A stretch of DNA of 54,177 nt from Oscillospiraceae bacterium (GTDB lineage: Bacteria > Bacillota > Clostridia > Oscillospirales > Oscillospiraceae), in contig JAETPK010000005.1 in NCBI GenBank assembly GCA_021771265.1, positions 1-54,177 of the forward strand, read 5' to 3'. The translations under genes and the position numbers were made by a program. Below, in pieces: positions 10,078 through 19,549 of the stretch (positions are counted from its first letter, which is position 1; every line of letters begins with the position of its first letter). The notes under the pieces were generated by a model, which was not told where the DNA came from, did no database searches, and saw nothing but the letters and a program-made list of their open reading frames with translations.

Positions 10078-10212
10078 CGCGACCCCATGCGCCTCCGGCG
10101 CCCGGGGGCCCCGCATGGGACTCAAATGGCCGGGCAGAGCCCGCCCGTTTCAAGGTTTTGCTCCGCAAAACGCTTGGACGCCGCACTTGCGGCGGAGACC
10201 ATCCACATCGAC
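10078..10212 (-). mobile_element. 135-bp hairpin-rich insert separating the two prfB tails (putative mini-element)
   Basis: Minus strand contains CGCCGCaagtGCGGCG, GTTTTGCggaGCAAAAC, CCCATGCG...CGCATGGG stems; resembles the insert at 19399-19549. Confidence 0.6.
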
Positions 10213-11338
10213 TTACTTTTTCAGCTCGCCGGTGGCCAGTTGGGTCAGATAGGCGTTCAAAAAGCCATCCAGGTCGCCATCCATGACGCCGTCGATGTTG
10301 CTGGTCTCATAGCCGGTGCGGGTGTCCTTCACCATTTGATAGGGCATGAACACGTAGGAGCGGATCTGGCTGCCCCACTCGATCTTCATCTGAACACCCT
10401 TGATGTCGGAAACTTTTTCCGCATGCTGCTGTGCCTTCAGCTCCAACAGCTTTGCCCGCAGCATCTTCATGCAGTTGTCCTTGTTCTGGAACTGGCTGCG
10501 CTCCTGCTGGGACGCCACCACGATGCCCGTGGGCTTGTGGATGAGGCGGACGGCGGAGGAGGTCTTGTTGACGTGCTGGCCGCCGGCGCCGGAGGCCCGG
10601 TAGACCTGCATCTCGATATCCTCCTCCCGGATCTCCACGGTGTCATCATCCTCCAGCTCCGGCATGACCTCGATGGCGGCAAAGGAGGTCTGGCGGCGGG
10701 CGTTGGCATCAAAGGGGGAGACACGGACCAGGCGGTGAACGCCGTTTTCGCTCTTCAAAAGGCCATAGGCGTTTTCCCCTTCAATGGAGATGGCGGCGGA
10801 CTTGATGCCGGCCTCGTCGCCGTCCTCATAGTCCAGGATCTTGTAAACAAAGCCGTGGCGCTCGGCCCAGCGGGTGTACATGCGGTAGAGCATCTGGGCC
10901 CAGTCTTGAGCTTCGGTGCCGCCGGCGCCGGCATGGAACTGCAGGATCGCGTTGGAGTTGTCATACTCGCCGGAGAGCAGGGTGGTCATCCGGGTCTCCT
11001 CCACCTTCTCCTCCAGGGCCGCGAAGCCCTCCTTCAGCTCGGAGAGCAGCTCCTCGTCCTCGGCCTCCTGGCCCATCTCGCAAAGGGTGGCCAGGTCCTC
11101 CCACTCTCCGATGAGCTTTTCCTGCCGGGCCACCTTGTTTTGCAGCTGCTTCAAGCGCATCTGCACCTTTTGGGACCGCTCCAGATCATTCCAGAAGCCG
11201 TCCTGCGCGGTTTCCTCCTCCAGCCGGGCCGCCTCCTGCCGGGCGCTTTCAATGTCCAGCGCGGCGGACAGCTTGTCCAGCTCGGGTCCCAGGTCCCGGA
11301 GCTTCTGCTTGTATTCATCGTACTCGATCAAAGCCATG
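10213..11338 (-). CDS. prfB: Peptide chain release factor 2 (no programmed frameshift visible)
   Basis: GGQHVNKTSSAVRL...HKPTGI GGQ motif; start placed at MALIEYDEYKQKL. Confidence 0.95.
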
Positions 11339-11448
11339 GCGATTCTCCATTCACTGAATTTCATTAGCCATAGTATTATAACGAAAGAAAGTTTTTTTGT
11401 AAAGAAAAACGTGCAAAACCACTGAAAATTCCGCACATTCTCCTTTTT

Positions 11449-11482
11449 TGCCCGCAGCGGCCGCCTGCCGGCGGGCTTTTTT
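11449..11482 (+). terminator. Rho-independent terminator-like hairpin
   Basis: GCCCGC-agcggccgcctgccg-GCGGGC-TTTTTT. Confidence 0.55.
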
Positions 11483-11602
11483 CTCTGCCGACTTCTGGAA
11501 AAAAGCGGTTGTTCATAATTTGTTCATGATTTTAGGAGACTTTTCCGATATGGTACAAGTAGAAAGAAAGCAACAACTTCGCGACCATAAATGGAGGGAA
11601 TC

Positions 11603-14600
11603 ATGAAGAGTTATTGGAAGAAGAAACTATCGGCCTTCCTGCTGGCCCTGACGTTGATCGTCGGGCTGATGCCCACCGCTCTGGCGGCGGACTGCGGCCA
11701 TAACAACTGGAGCACCTGGCAGAAGCTGAATGACCAGCAGCATCAGCGCACCTGCCTGACCAGCGGCTGCGACAATATCCAGACGGCTAACCACCAGTGG
11801 TCCTCCGTTTATGAAAAAAACGCCGCCTCCCACTGGAAGAAATGCACGGAATGCGGCGCCCAGACCACCCATAATGCCCATACGTACAGCGGCAGCATGA
11901 AGTATGACGCCAACAACCACTGGGACCAGTGCTCCGTCTGCGGCTATCAGGATAACCTGGGCGGTCACGTGGACCTGAACAACGACGGCAAGTGCGATAC
12001 CTGCGGCTATACCATGGGCACCGCCACCATCACCGTCACCTTTGTGAACGGTACGAAGACCTTCAAGACCCAGAGCGTGAAAAAAGGCACCGCTCCTTCC
12101 GCGCCCGGCACTCCGTCCAAGTCCAGCAGCGGCAGCAAGACCTATACCTTTAAAGGCTGGACCACCAAGGACCCCGGCTCCTCCGCCCTGTATAACGGCC
12201 AGAGCTATCTGACCTCCTCCCAGGTGGCCAAGACGACTCTGAGCGCCAACACCACGTATTACGCCCTGTATACCGCTTCCAGCAGCAGCGGCGGCGATAT
12301 CTCCTACAAGGTCTCCGCCGGAGAGGTCGTGACCTTTGACCGCTCTGATTTCAAGGATCTGTATGAAGACGCCTGCGGCGGAAAATTCGACTACGCGGTC
12401 TTTACCCCGGACAGCTCCTATAAGAGCGCCTACGGCTCCTTCTACTTCGACTACGACGGCAAGGAGGAGGAAAAGATCTCCAAGAGCGATCTGGAGGACT
12501 ATGAGTTCGAATACGCCAAGAACAGCGCCTACCCCATCGGCAGCCTCAGCTTCGTGGCCGCTGAAGACGCTTCCGACCGCACCATCACCCTCAGCTGCAC
12601 CCTCTACGGCGTCGATGATGACGTGGAGGCTTCCGTGACCGTGAAGATCGGCAAGGGCAGCGGCTCCTCCAGCAAGGCCGACCTGGTGCTGGAGGTGGAG
12701 CCCGATGACGAGGTGACCTTTGACCGCTCGGAGTTCAAGGAGCTCTTTGAGGACGAGTGGGACGATGACACCTTCCGCTCCGTCACCTTCACCGGCAGCG
12801 ACAACCTCTCCTCCTCCGTGGGTCTCCTGTACTTCGATTACGACGGCAAGGAAGAAGAGAAGATCACAAAGAACAGCCTGGACGATTACGAGTTCGAGTA
12901 CTCCAAGAGCGGTGACTATCCCATCAGCAAACTGTCCTTCCTGGCGGATGAAGACGCCGACGGCGAAGTGGTCACTTTGGAATTCACCCTGTACGGCGAC
13001 GATGAGACCCTGGACGGCGTGCTGGAGATCCGCATCGGCGATGTGGAGGACAGCGAGGACGAGGGCGATATCAACTATACCGTCACCGCCGGCGACGAGG
13101 TGGCGTTCGACCGCTCCGATTTCAGCAAGTTCTTTAAGGAAGAGTATTCCAAGACCCTCCGCTGGGTCACCTTCTACCCCGACAACTCCTATAAATCCGC
13201 CGGCGCCATCTATTACGACTATGATGGCAAGAAGGAGGAGAAATTCTCCAAGACGGACCTCACCGACGAGGCCTTCTATTACAGCTCTGATGACTACGGC
13301 GACTACGCCCTGGGTGATTTGAGCTTTGTGGCGGATGACGATTTTGACGAGACCCTGCTTTTGGAGTTCCGGGCCTGGTACGATGAGGACACCTATGTGG
13401 ACGGCGTGCTGGCCATTATCCCCGAGGAAGACGGCACCGAGACCTCCATTTCCGGCAAGGGCGCCGCCGATATCCGTTACTACACCACGTACAGCAACTC
13501 TGTGCAGCTGAACCTTAATGACTTCTCCCGGTTCCTGAAGCAATCCTATCCCAGCAGCACGCTGGAGTATGTGAAGATCACCGCCGTGCCCGCCTCCGGC
13601 AGCCTGTATTACAATTATTACGGTGCCAGCAAGTACGGCGAGTCCAAGGTCCGCCTGACCGCCGACAACTGCAAGGACTATAAGTTCTACTTCAGTCCCG
13701 ACAGCACCAAGGACTGCGCCCTCAGCGAGCTGACCTTCATCCCCAACGGCTTCAACTACTGCCCCAGCATCTCCTTTACCGCCTATGGCAGCGGTTCCAA
13801 GTCCGTGTCCGGCAGCATCCTCATCGGCGTCACCCTGGACTCCATGTCCGAGGTCTACGGTGTCACCCCCAAGGGCACCTCCGTCAACTTCCCCGCCAGC
13901 TCCATCTCCAGCGCCGTGTCCAAGGGCACAGGGCTAAGCCTTGGCAGTATCCGCCTGCTGGCGCTGCCCGCCTCCAGTCAGGGCATCATCCAGCTGTCCA
14001 ACGGCACCAAGGCTGACACTTCCACGCTGTATACGTACAGCGGCACCGGCACCAACAAGATCTCCAATCTGAGGTTTGTGCCCGCCAGCGGCTTCACCGG
14101 CTCTGTGGAGATCCCCTATGTGGCCTACAACACCAGCGGCAACGCCATCGCCATGGGCAAGTTCTCCCTGGGCGTGGTGAGCGCCATTTCCAAGTTCTCT
14201 GACGTGACCTCCTCCACCTGGTGCTATAAGTACGTGGTGGAAATGTGCGACGCAGATGTCATCGATGGTTATTCCAACGGCACCTTCCGCCCCAACAACA
14301 CCGTCACCTATGGCCAGGCCCTGAAGCTCATCATGCTGGCCGCCGGATATCCCGCTCAGGAGAAGACCGGCACCCACTGGGCCAGCGGTTACCTGACCAA
14401 GGCCAAGGCCGATAAGCTCATCAGCGGCACTGTGGATCTGGATGAGCCCATCACCCGCCTGGCCGTGGCCCAGATCGCCGCCAAGGCCATGAAGCTGAAG
14501 ACCTCCGGCCTCTCCAGCGTCAAGCCTTTCACCGACACCTCCGACGTGTATGTGCAGGCGCTGAGCGCCGCCGGCATCGTGGAGGGTTACTTCTCCAACG

Positions 14601-14686
14601 GTACCAGCACCTTCCGCCCCAGCAACACCCTGACCCGCGGCCAGGTGTCCGCCATCGTCTGGCGCATGAAGAATTACAACGGCTGA
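11603..14686 (+). CDS. Secreted surface protein: signal peptide, Cys/His-rich N-terminal repeats, acidic ~120-aa repeats, C-terminal SLH domains
   Basis: MKSYWKKKLSAFLLALTLIVGLMPTALAA signal; repeated VTFDRSDF...YFDYDGKEEEKI...LSFVA units; SLH motifs FSDVTSSTWCYKYV, GYSNGTFRPNNTVT, FRPSNTLTRGQVSAIVWR. Confidence 0.88.
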   Translation: MKSYWKKKLSAFLLALTLIVGLMPTALAADCGHNNWSTWQKLNDQQHQRTCLTSGCDNIQTANHQWSSVYEKNAASHWKKCTECGAQTTHNAHTYSGSMKYDANNHWDQCSVCGYQDNLGGHVDLNNDGKCDTCGYTMGTATITVTFVNGTKTFKTQSVKKGTAPSAPGTPSKSSSGSKTYTFKGWTTKDPGSSALYNGQSYLTSSQVAKTTLSANTTYYALYTASSSSGGDISYKVSAGEVVTFDRSDFKDLYEDACGGKFDYAVFTPDSSYKSAYGSFYFDYDGKEEEKISKSDLEDYEFEYAKNSAYPIGSLSFVAAEDASDRTITLSCTLYGVDDDVEASVTVKIGKGSGSSSKADLVLEVEPDDEVTFDRSEFKELFEDEWDDDTFRSVTFTGSDNLSSSVGLLYFDYDGKEEEKITKNSLDDYEFEYSKSGDYPISKLSFLADEDADGEVVTLEFTLYGDDETLDGVLEIRIGDVEDSEDEGDINYTVTAGDEVAFDRSDFSKFFKEEYSKTLRWVTFYPDNSYKSAGAIYYDYDGKKEEKFSKTDLTDEAFYYSSDDYGDYALGDLSFVADDDFDETLLLEFRAWYDEDTYVDGVLAIIPEEDGTETSISGKGAADIRYYTTYSNSVQLNLNDFSRFLKQSYPSSTLEYVKITAVPASGSLYYNYYGASKYGESKVRLTADNCKDYKFYFSPDSTKDCALSELTFIPNGFNYCPSISFTAYGSGSKSVSGSILIGVTLDSMSEVYGVTPKGTSVNFPASSISSAVSKGTGLSLGSIRLLALPASSQGIIQLSNGTKADTSTLYTYSGTGTNKISNLRFVPASGFTGSVEIPYVAYNTSGNAIAMGKFSLGVVSAISKFSDVTSSTWCYKYVVEMCDADVIDGYSNGTFRPNNTVTYGQALKLIMLAAGYPAQEKTGTHWASGYLTKAKADKLISGTVDLDEPITRLAVAQIAAKAMKLKTSGLSSVKPFTDTSDVYVQALSAAGIVEGYFSNGTSTFRPSNTLTRGQVSAIVWRMKNYNG

Positions 14687-14734
14687 GCTTCCACGAAAAC
14701 GCGCCGGAGCTCAGGGCGATATCCAAAAAACAGA

Positions 14735-14777
14735 GGAGTCTCCGTATGGTCCTATGACCATACGGAGACTCCTTTTT
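14735..14777 (+). terminator. Strong rho-independent terminator
   Basis: GGAGTCTCCGTATGGTC-ctat-GACCATACGGAGACTCC-TTTTT, 17-bp perfect stem. Confidence 0.93.
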
Positions 14778-14917
14778 CGTACATGATACAGTCGCTGGTG
14801 GCAAAAAGCTCGCCAAAATTGTGTTCAGAACGGCTGGCCCACGGAGACATGTCTTTGGCCGCACAGGAAGGCGCGGCCGCCCTGTCGGGATGGCGCAGGA
14901 CCCACGGCAGCCGAAAC

Positions 14918-15574
14918 TCATTTGTGCAGTTCCTGGCTGAATCGCTGCCGCACTTTTTCCAAGTCCGTTTCACATAGCAGCGGTAAAAATTCCACCAGCT
15001 TTTCCTCGCCAAAATCCCACCATTTCAGCTCTAAAAGCAGTTCGATCAGCTCATCATGAAACCGCTTTTTTATAAAACGGGCAGGATCTCCTCCAACGAC
15101 ATGATAGGGCGCCACGTCTTTTGTGACCACGGAATACGCTCCAACGATCGCACCGTCGCCGATCTGAACGCCCGGCATGATCACACTTTCTCTTCCGATC
15201 CACACGTCATTGCCGATCACAATGTCTCCCTTAAACGGAAGCTGGGACATGTGCGGCGGCGTGCTTTGGCTCCAGGCGCCGCCAAAAACATGAAACGGAT
15301 ACGTGGAAACGCTGCTGATGCGATGATTGGCCGGCCCCATGATAAATTTTGTTCCGGCGGCTATCTGGCAAAACTTCCCTATCACCAGCCTGTCCCCAAA
15401 CTCCGGGTAATTGAACAGAATATTCTTGCGTTCAAATGCGGCTGGGTTGTCGGCATCATCATAATACGTGTAGTCCCCGATAAAGACATTGGGGGCTGTA
15501 ACGACATTTTTTATAAAGCAGGATGTCCCGAATTCATTCGGGAAAACATCATTTGGGTTTGGCAGATCCAACAT
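14918..15574 (-). CDS. Vat/CatB-type xenobiotic O-acetyltransferase (putative streptogramin A acetyltransferase-like)
   Basis: [97 protein letters not shown]: Vat family layout. Confidence 0.88.
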   Translation of the reverse strand: MLDLPNPNDVFPNEFGTSCFIKNVVTAPNVFIGDYTYYDDADNPAAFERKNILFNYPEFGDRLVIGKFCQIAAGTKFIMGPANHRISSVSTYPFHVFGGAWSQSTPPHMSQLPFKGDIVIGNDVWIGRESVIMPGVQIGDGAIVGAYSVVTKDVAPYHVVGGDPARFIKKRFHDELIELLLELKWWDFGEEKLVEFLPLLCETDLEKVRQRFSQELHK

Positions 15575-15601
15575 TCACATTCCTCCATAAATTTCTGTGC
15601 A

Positions 15602-15661
15602 TCACTTCCTTTCCATTTCATACGCCGTAGCCACCGCCCGCTTTTTTCTGATCTCTTTCAT
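15602..15661 (-). CDS. Short upstream ORF (19 aa, MKEIRKKRAVATAYEMERK) preceding the Vat-like gene; possible leader peptide
   Basis: ATG with AAGGGA upstream, ends 27 nt before the acetyltransferase ATG. Confidence 0.3.
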   Translation of the reverse strand: MKEIRKKRAVATAYEMERK

Positions 15662-15810
15662 ATGCTGTCCCTTCAAATCATCAGTTTTTGAGCAGCATAG
15701 GTGTTAAGTATGCCGATCCCTGTCACCCCCGCCACCCAGCCGCGGCCTCAGCGAAGCACCCGCAAGGGACACGCCGCATCCGTAAGGCGGCGAAGCCCCT
15801 CATCCCTCGT

Positions 15811-16075
15811 CTCCCTCCGCCGCGAGTCCAGTGGAGCGAGTCGCAGCGGAAAGCAAAAAATTCCCACAAGAGTGCAGTTTTCGGCGAAGCCGGAAACGGA
15901 ACGGTGGTGGGAATCTCTGAGCTGTACCAAGGCGATAAACTTACTTTTTTGCCGCTTTGTCCGCCAGCCGCGAACCCAGAGAAGCGAATCGCGGTTGGAA
16001 GCGAAGAAATTCCCTGTCCGGCTAAGAAGCCTCGCCGCAAGGCGGGGATTCGTGCCAAGCAGGGAATTTCTGAGC
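15811..16075 (-). repeat. Two tandem, diverged ~120-bp hairpin units downstream of tRNA-Gly
   Basis: Unit 1 stem GAAATTCCCTG/CAGGGAATTTC (16006-16016/16060-16070); unit 2 stem ATTCCCAC/GTGGGAAT (15860-15867/15907-15914); both start GCTCAGA(A/G)ATTCCC and end with related GCGA(T/C)TCGCT...CTGG(G/A)(T/C)TCGCGGC. Confidence 0.7.
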
Positions 16076-16149
16076 TGGAGCGGCTAATGGGAGTCGAACC
16101 CACCTATGCAGCTTGGGAAGCTGCCGTTCTACCGATGAACTATAGCCGC
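16076..16149 (-). tRNA. tRNA-Gly (anticodon CCC)
   Basis: GCGGCTATAGTTCATCGGTAGAACGGCAGCTTCCCAAGCTGCATAGGTGGGTTCGACTCCCATTAGCCGCTCCA folds as cloverleaf; CCA encoded. Confidence 0.95.
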
Positions 16150-16307
16150 ATGTCTGGAAGTCATTATAACAGGCCTTTTGAAAAATTGCAACCCGAAAAA
16201 TGTCGCGTACCGGCACGGCTTCATTTTATCACGCTTTCCTTGCGCCCTCTCACGGTCCTGTGTTATCATGGCTCCAGAGCCAAACTGAAAAATGGGAGGT
16301 ATCCTTT

Positions 16308-16700
16308 ATGATCACAGTCAAAGGCGGCATGGACAAGCGCATGGCCACCCTTTCCAACGGCAGCTGTACCTATTACGCGGATGTCCCGCTGGAGAGCGGC
16401 GGCACAGGCCTGTATCCCCGGCCGGGCGAATATCTGGTGTCCGCCTTCGCCGCCTGCATGAACATGACTGCCCGGGGACTTTTGAACGAGCGGTCCGTCT
16501 CCTATGAGGAAGTGGTCACCCATGTGGAGCTGGACCGCTCCGATTTGGACCATCTCACGTTTTTCTATCGGACGGAGATTCTCGGCGATGTGCCGGAGGA
16601 GATCCGGCAGCAGGTCCTGCGGGAAGTGGAAAACTGCGATGTCTGCCGGATGCTGCGGGCGGAAAAGACGTTTTTGCCCTTGGAAGCCCTGCACAAATAA
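16308..16700 (+). CDS. OsmC family protein
   Basis: Size and layout of the OsmC fold: GEYLVSAFAACMNMTAR...ENCDVCRML. Confidence 0.8.
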   Translation: MITVKGGMDKRMATLSNGSCTYYADVPLESGGTGLYPRPGEYLVSAFAACMNMTARGLLNERSVSYEEVVTHVELDRSDLDHLTFFYRTEILGDVPEEIRQQVLREVENCDVCRMLRAEKTFLPLEALHK

Positions 16701-16817
16701 CGCTGTGAACGCCTTCGCGGGTCTCCGTATCCGCGGGGGCGTTTCCCGCACCCCCGCTTGTCATGACCGTCCCTTCTTTTTCATACAGTTTACCATCTGT
16801 TGATAAGGGGGATCACC

Positions 16818-17939
16818 ATGAAGAAGTTCCTTGCCGCTTTGAGCGCGGCGCTAGTGCTGACCACCGGCGCGGGCGCTATCGAGGTGTCGGCGCCCTCGGC
16901 GCTGCTGATGGAAAAGGAAACGGGCACCGTGCTGTTTGCCAAGGACGAGCACGCCCGCCTGGAGCCCGCCAGCGTCACAAAGATCATGACGCTGCTGCTG
17001 GTGATGGAGGCTATCGACAGCGGCCAGCTCAGCTATGACACTGTGGTCACCGCCTCCGCCCACGCCTGCTCCATGGGCGGCAGCCAGATCTGGCTGAAGG
17101 AAAATGAGCAGATGTCCGTGGACGATATGCTCAAGGCCGTGTGTGTGGTATCCGCCAACGACTGCGCCGTGGCTCTGGCGGAGCAGGTGGCCGGCAGCGA
17201 GGAGGCCTTTGTGGAGCGGATGAACCAGCGGGCGGCGGAGCTGGGCATGGCGGACACCACCTTCCGAAACGCCACCGGCCTGCCGGCGGAGGGCCATCTC
17301 ACCTCCGCCTACGACATCGCCCTCATGAGCCGGGAACTCATCTTAAAGCACCCGGACATCCGCCGCTACACCACTATCTGGATGGACACCCTGCGAAACG
17401 GCACCTCACAGCTGGTGAACACCAACAAGCTCATTCGCTTCTATGAGGGCGCCACGGGGCTGAAGACCGGCTCCACCGACAGCGCCTTGTACTGCCTGTC
17501 CGCCACAGCGGAGCGGGACGGCATGGAGCTCATTTCCGTCATCATGAAGGGCGCCACCTCCGCCCAGCGGTTTGAGGACGCCAAGGCCCTCCTCAGCCAC
17601 GGCTTTTCCACCTACGCGCTGAAGACCATCGTGCCGGAGGAGGCCCTGCCGCCTGTTCCGGTGGAGCTGGGGACCCAGGCCACCGTGCAGCCGGTGCTGG
17701 GAGAGGGGAATGTACTGCTGCTGGAAAAGGCCCGGGCCAGCGACCTGACCCAGGCCGTGGAGCTGGTGGATTCCGCGGCGGCTCCGGTGGAGGCCGGGGA
17801 CCGGCTGGGGACGCTTACCGTGACGGCCGGGGATGAGATCGCGGCGGAAATCCCTATCCTGGCGGGAGAGGCTGTGCCCCGCGTCACATTTTCCCAGATG
17901 CTGCGGCGGCTGCTGCGCACCGCGTTTCTGGCCGGATAA
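16818..17939 (+). CDS. D-alanyl-D-alanine carboxypeptidase (DacA/DacF type)
   Basis: EPASVTKIMT (SxxK), SANDCAVALAE (SxN), KTGSTDSA (KTG). Confidence 0.95.
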   Translation: MKKFLAALSAALVLTTGAGAIEVSAPSALLMEKETGTVLFAKDEHARLEPASVTKIMTLLLVMEAIDSGQLSYDTVVTASAHACSMGGSQIWLKENEQMSVDDMLKAVCVVSANDCAVALAEQVAGSEEAFVERMNQRAAELGMADTTFRNATGLPAEGHLTSAYDIALMSRELILKHPDIRRYTTIWMDTLRNGTSQLVNTNKLIRFYEGATGLKTGSTDSALYCLSATAERDGMELISVIMKGATSAQRFEDAKALLSHGFSTYALKTIVPEEALPPVPVELGTQATVQPVLGEGNVLLLEKARASDLTQAVELVDSAAAPVEAGDRLGTLTVTAGDEIAAEIPILAGEAVPRVTFSQMLRRLLRTAFLAG

Positions 17940-17969
17940 GGCGTTTTATCAAAATCCGACGGTTTTCTC

Positions 17970-17998
17970 TTGCTGTCTCCGCGGTTGAATGGTATACT
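17970..17998 (+). promoter_or_regulatory. SigmaA-like promoter for pgi: TTGCTG-17 nt-TATACT
   Basis: Spacing exactly 17 nt upstream of pgi. Confidence 0.6.
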
Positions 17999-18059
17999 TT
18001 TCCTAAGATATTCCATCCAGGCGGCCAGGCCGTCAAAACAAAAGAAAGGACTTGTTTCT

Positions 18060-19394
18060 ATGCTGGATGTCAAGTTGTTCCATATGAAATCCTTCCTGCC
18101 CATGCCTTACGAGGAGGCGCTGGCTCCCCGCCTGAAGCACGCCCATGAAAAGCTCCAGAACGCCAGCGGCGCCGGCGGTGAGTTTACCGGCTGGGTCCAT
18201 CTGCCCCGCAGCTATGACCGCGCCGAGTTCGCCCGCATCAAGCAGGTCGCCGCCAAGATCCAACACGACTCCCAGGCCCTGGTAGTCATCGGCATCGGCG
18301 GGTCCTACCTGGGTGCCCGGGGCGTCATCGACTGCCTGTGCTCCCCCAACTACAACCTGAAAAAGAAAGACACCCCCAATGTCTACTTCGCCGGCAACGG
18401 ACTGTCCGCCGACGCCCTTCAGGAAATTCTGGAGCTGGTGGAGGGCGTGGATTTCTCCGTAAACGTCATCTCCAAGTCCGGCACCACCACGGAGCCCGCC
18501 GTGGCCTTCCGCTTCTTCCGGGAGGCGCTGGAGAAGAAATACGGCAAGGAGGGCGCCAAGGGCCGCATCTACGCCACCACCGACAAGAGCCGCGGCGCAT
18601 TGAAATCCCTGGCGGACGCCGAAGGCTGGGAGACCTTTGTGGTGCCCGATGACGTAGGCGGCCGTTACAGTGTGCTGACCGCCGTGGGCCTGCTGCCCAT
18701 CGCCGTCGCCGGTGTGGACATTGATGCCCTCATGCGGGGCGCCGCCCAGATGATGGACCGCTGCGCCGAGGCGTCTTATGACTGTCCCGCCTGGCGCTAC
18801 GCCGCCATTCGTTACGAGCTGTACCGCTCCGGCCGCTCCGTGGAGCTGCTGGCCTGCTATGACCCCGCCTTCCGCTTCATGCTGGAGTGGTGGAAGCAGC
18901 TGTACGGCGAAAGCGAGGGCAAGGATGACAAGGGTCTGTTCCCCGCCAGTGTGGAGTTCACTGCGGACCTCCACTCCATGGGCCAGTACATTCAGGAGGG
19001 CAAGCGCCTGATGTTTGAGACCGTGGTGCGTCTGGGCGCCTCCGAACACCGTCTGGCCGTGCCCCGGGACGAGGCCGACGGCGACGGCCTGAACTTCCTG
19101 GCCGGCACCGACATGGACTTCATCCGGGACCGCGCCATGGAGGGCACGCTGCTGGCCCACACGGAGGGCGGCGTCCCCAACATCATCGTGGAGGCCGACG
19201 GCAAGACCGCCGAGGGCCTGGGCCAGCTGATCTACTTCTTTGAGTACGCCTGCGGCCTGTCCGGCTACCTGCTGGACGTGAACCCCTTCGACCAGCCTGG
19301 CGTGGAGGCCTACAAGAAAAACATGTTCGCCCTCCTGGGCAAGCCCGGTTATGAAGACCGAAAGGCGGACCTGGAGGCAAAGCTGGCGGAGTAA
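18060..19394 (+). CDS. pgi: Glucose-6-phosphate isomerase
   Basis: [57 protein letters not shown]. Confidence 0.97.
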   Translation: MLDVKLFHMKSFLPMPYEEALAPRLKHAHEKLQNASGAGGEFTGWVHLPRSYDRAEFARIKQVAAKIQHDSQALVVIGIGGSYLGARGVIDCLCSPNYNLKKKDTPNVYFAGNGLSADALQEILELVEGVDFSVNVISKSGTTTEPAVAFRFFREALEKKYGKEGAKGRIYATTDKSRGALKSLADAEGWETFVVPDDVGGRYSVLTAVGLLPIAVAGVDIDALMRGAAQMMDRCAEASYDCPAWRYAAIRYELYRSGRSVELLACYDPAFRFMLEWWKQLYGESEGKDDKGLFPASVEFTADLHSMGQYIQEGKRLMFETVVRLGASEHRLAVPRDEADGDGLNFLAGTDMDFIRDRAMEGTLLAHTEGGVPNIIVEADGKTAEGLGQLIYFFEYACGLSGYLLDVNPFDQPGVEAYKKNMFALLGKPGYEDRKADLEAKLAE

Positions 19395-19398
19395 CGGC

Positions 19399-19549
19399 GG
19401 CCTTTATCAAGCGCCGCTTGCCCAGGAGCCGCCGCGCAAGCGGCGTACGAGCGTTTTGGCCAAAGGCCAAAACCTCGGACCTGACGGGATTCACTCCCGG
19501 CAGGTCAAGTCCTATCCGAGGGATCCCCATGGGACCGGTCCCATGGGGA
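19399..19549 (+). mobile_element. 151-bp hairpin-rich insert separating two copies of the pgi tail (putative mini-element)
   Basis: Contains GCCGCgcaaGCGGC, GTTTTGGCCaaaGGCCAAAAC, CTCGGA...TCCGAG and a perfect 24-bp palindrome CCCCATGGGACCGGTCCCATGGGG (19525-19548). Confidence 0.6.

Noticed and set aside
9986-10212. 66-aa ORF 9986-10186 as a separate gene
   Set aside because: It is simply the duplicated prfB tail with read-through into the structured insert
11627-13543. 638-aa minus-strand ORF inside the SLH protein gene
   Set aside because: Antisense frame of a repeat-rich gene with signal peptide and SLH domains on the plus strand; no motif
15688-16311. Overlapping ORFs across the tRNA-Gly region
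   Set aside because: They read through the tRNA and the hairpin repeats; no coding signature
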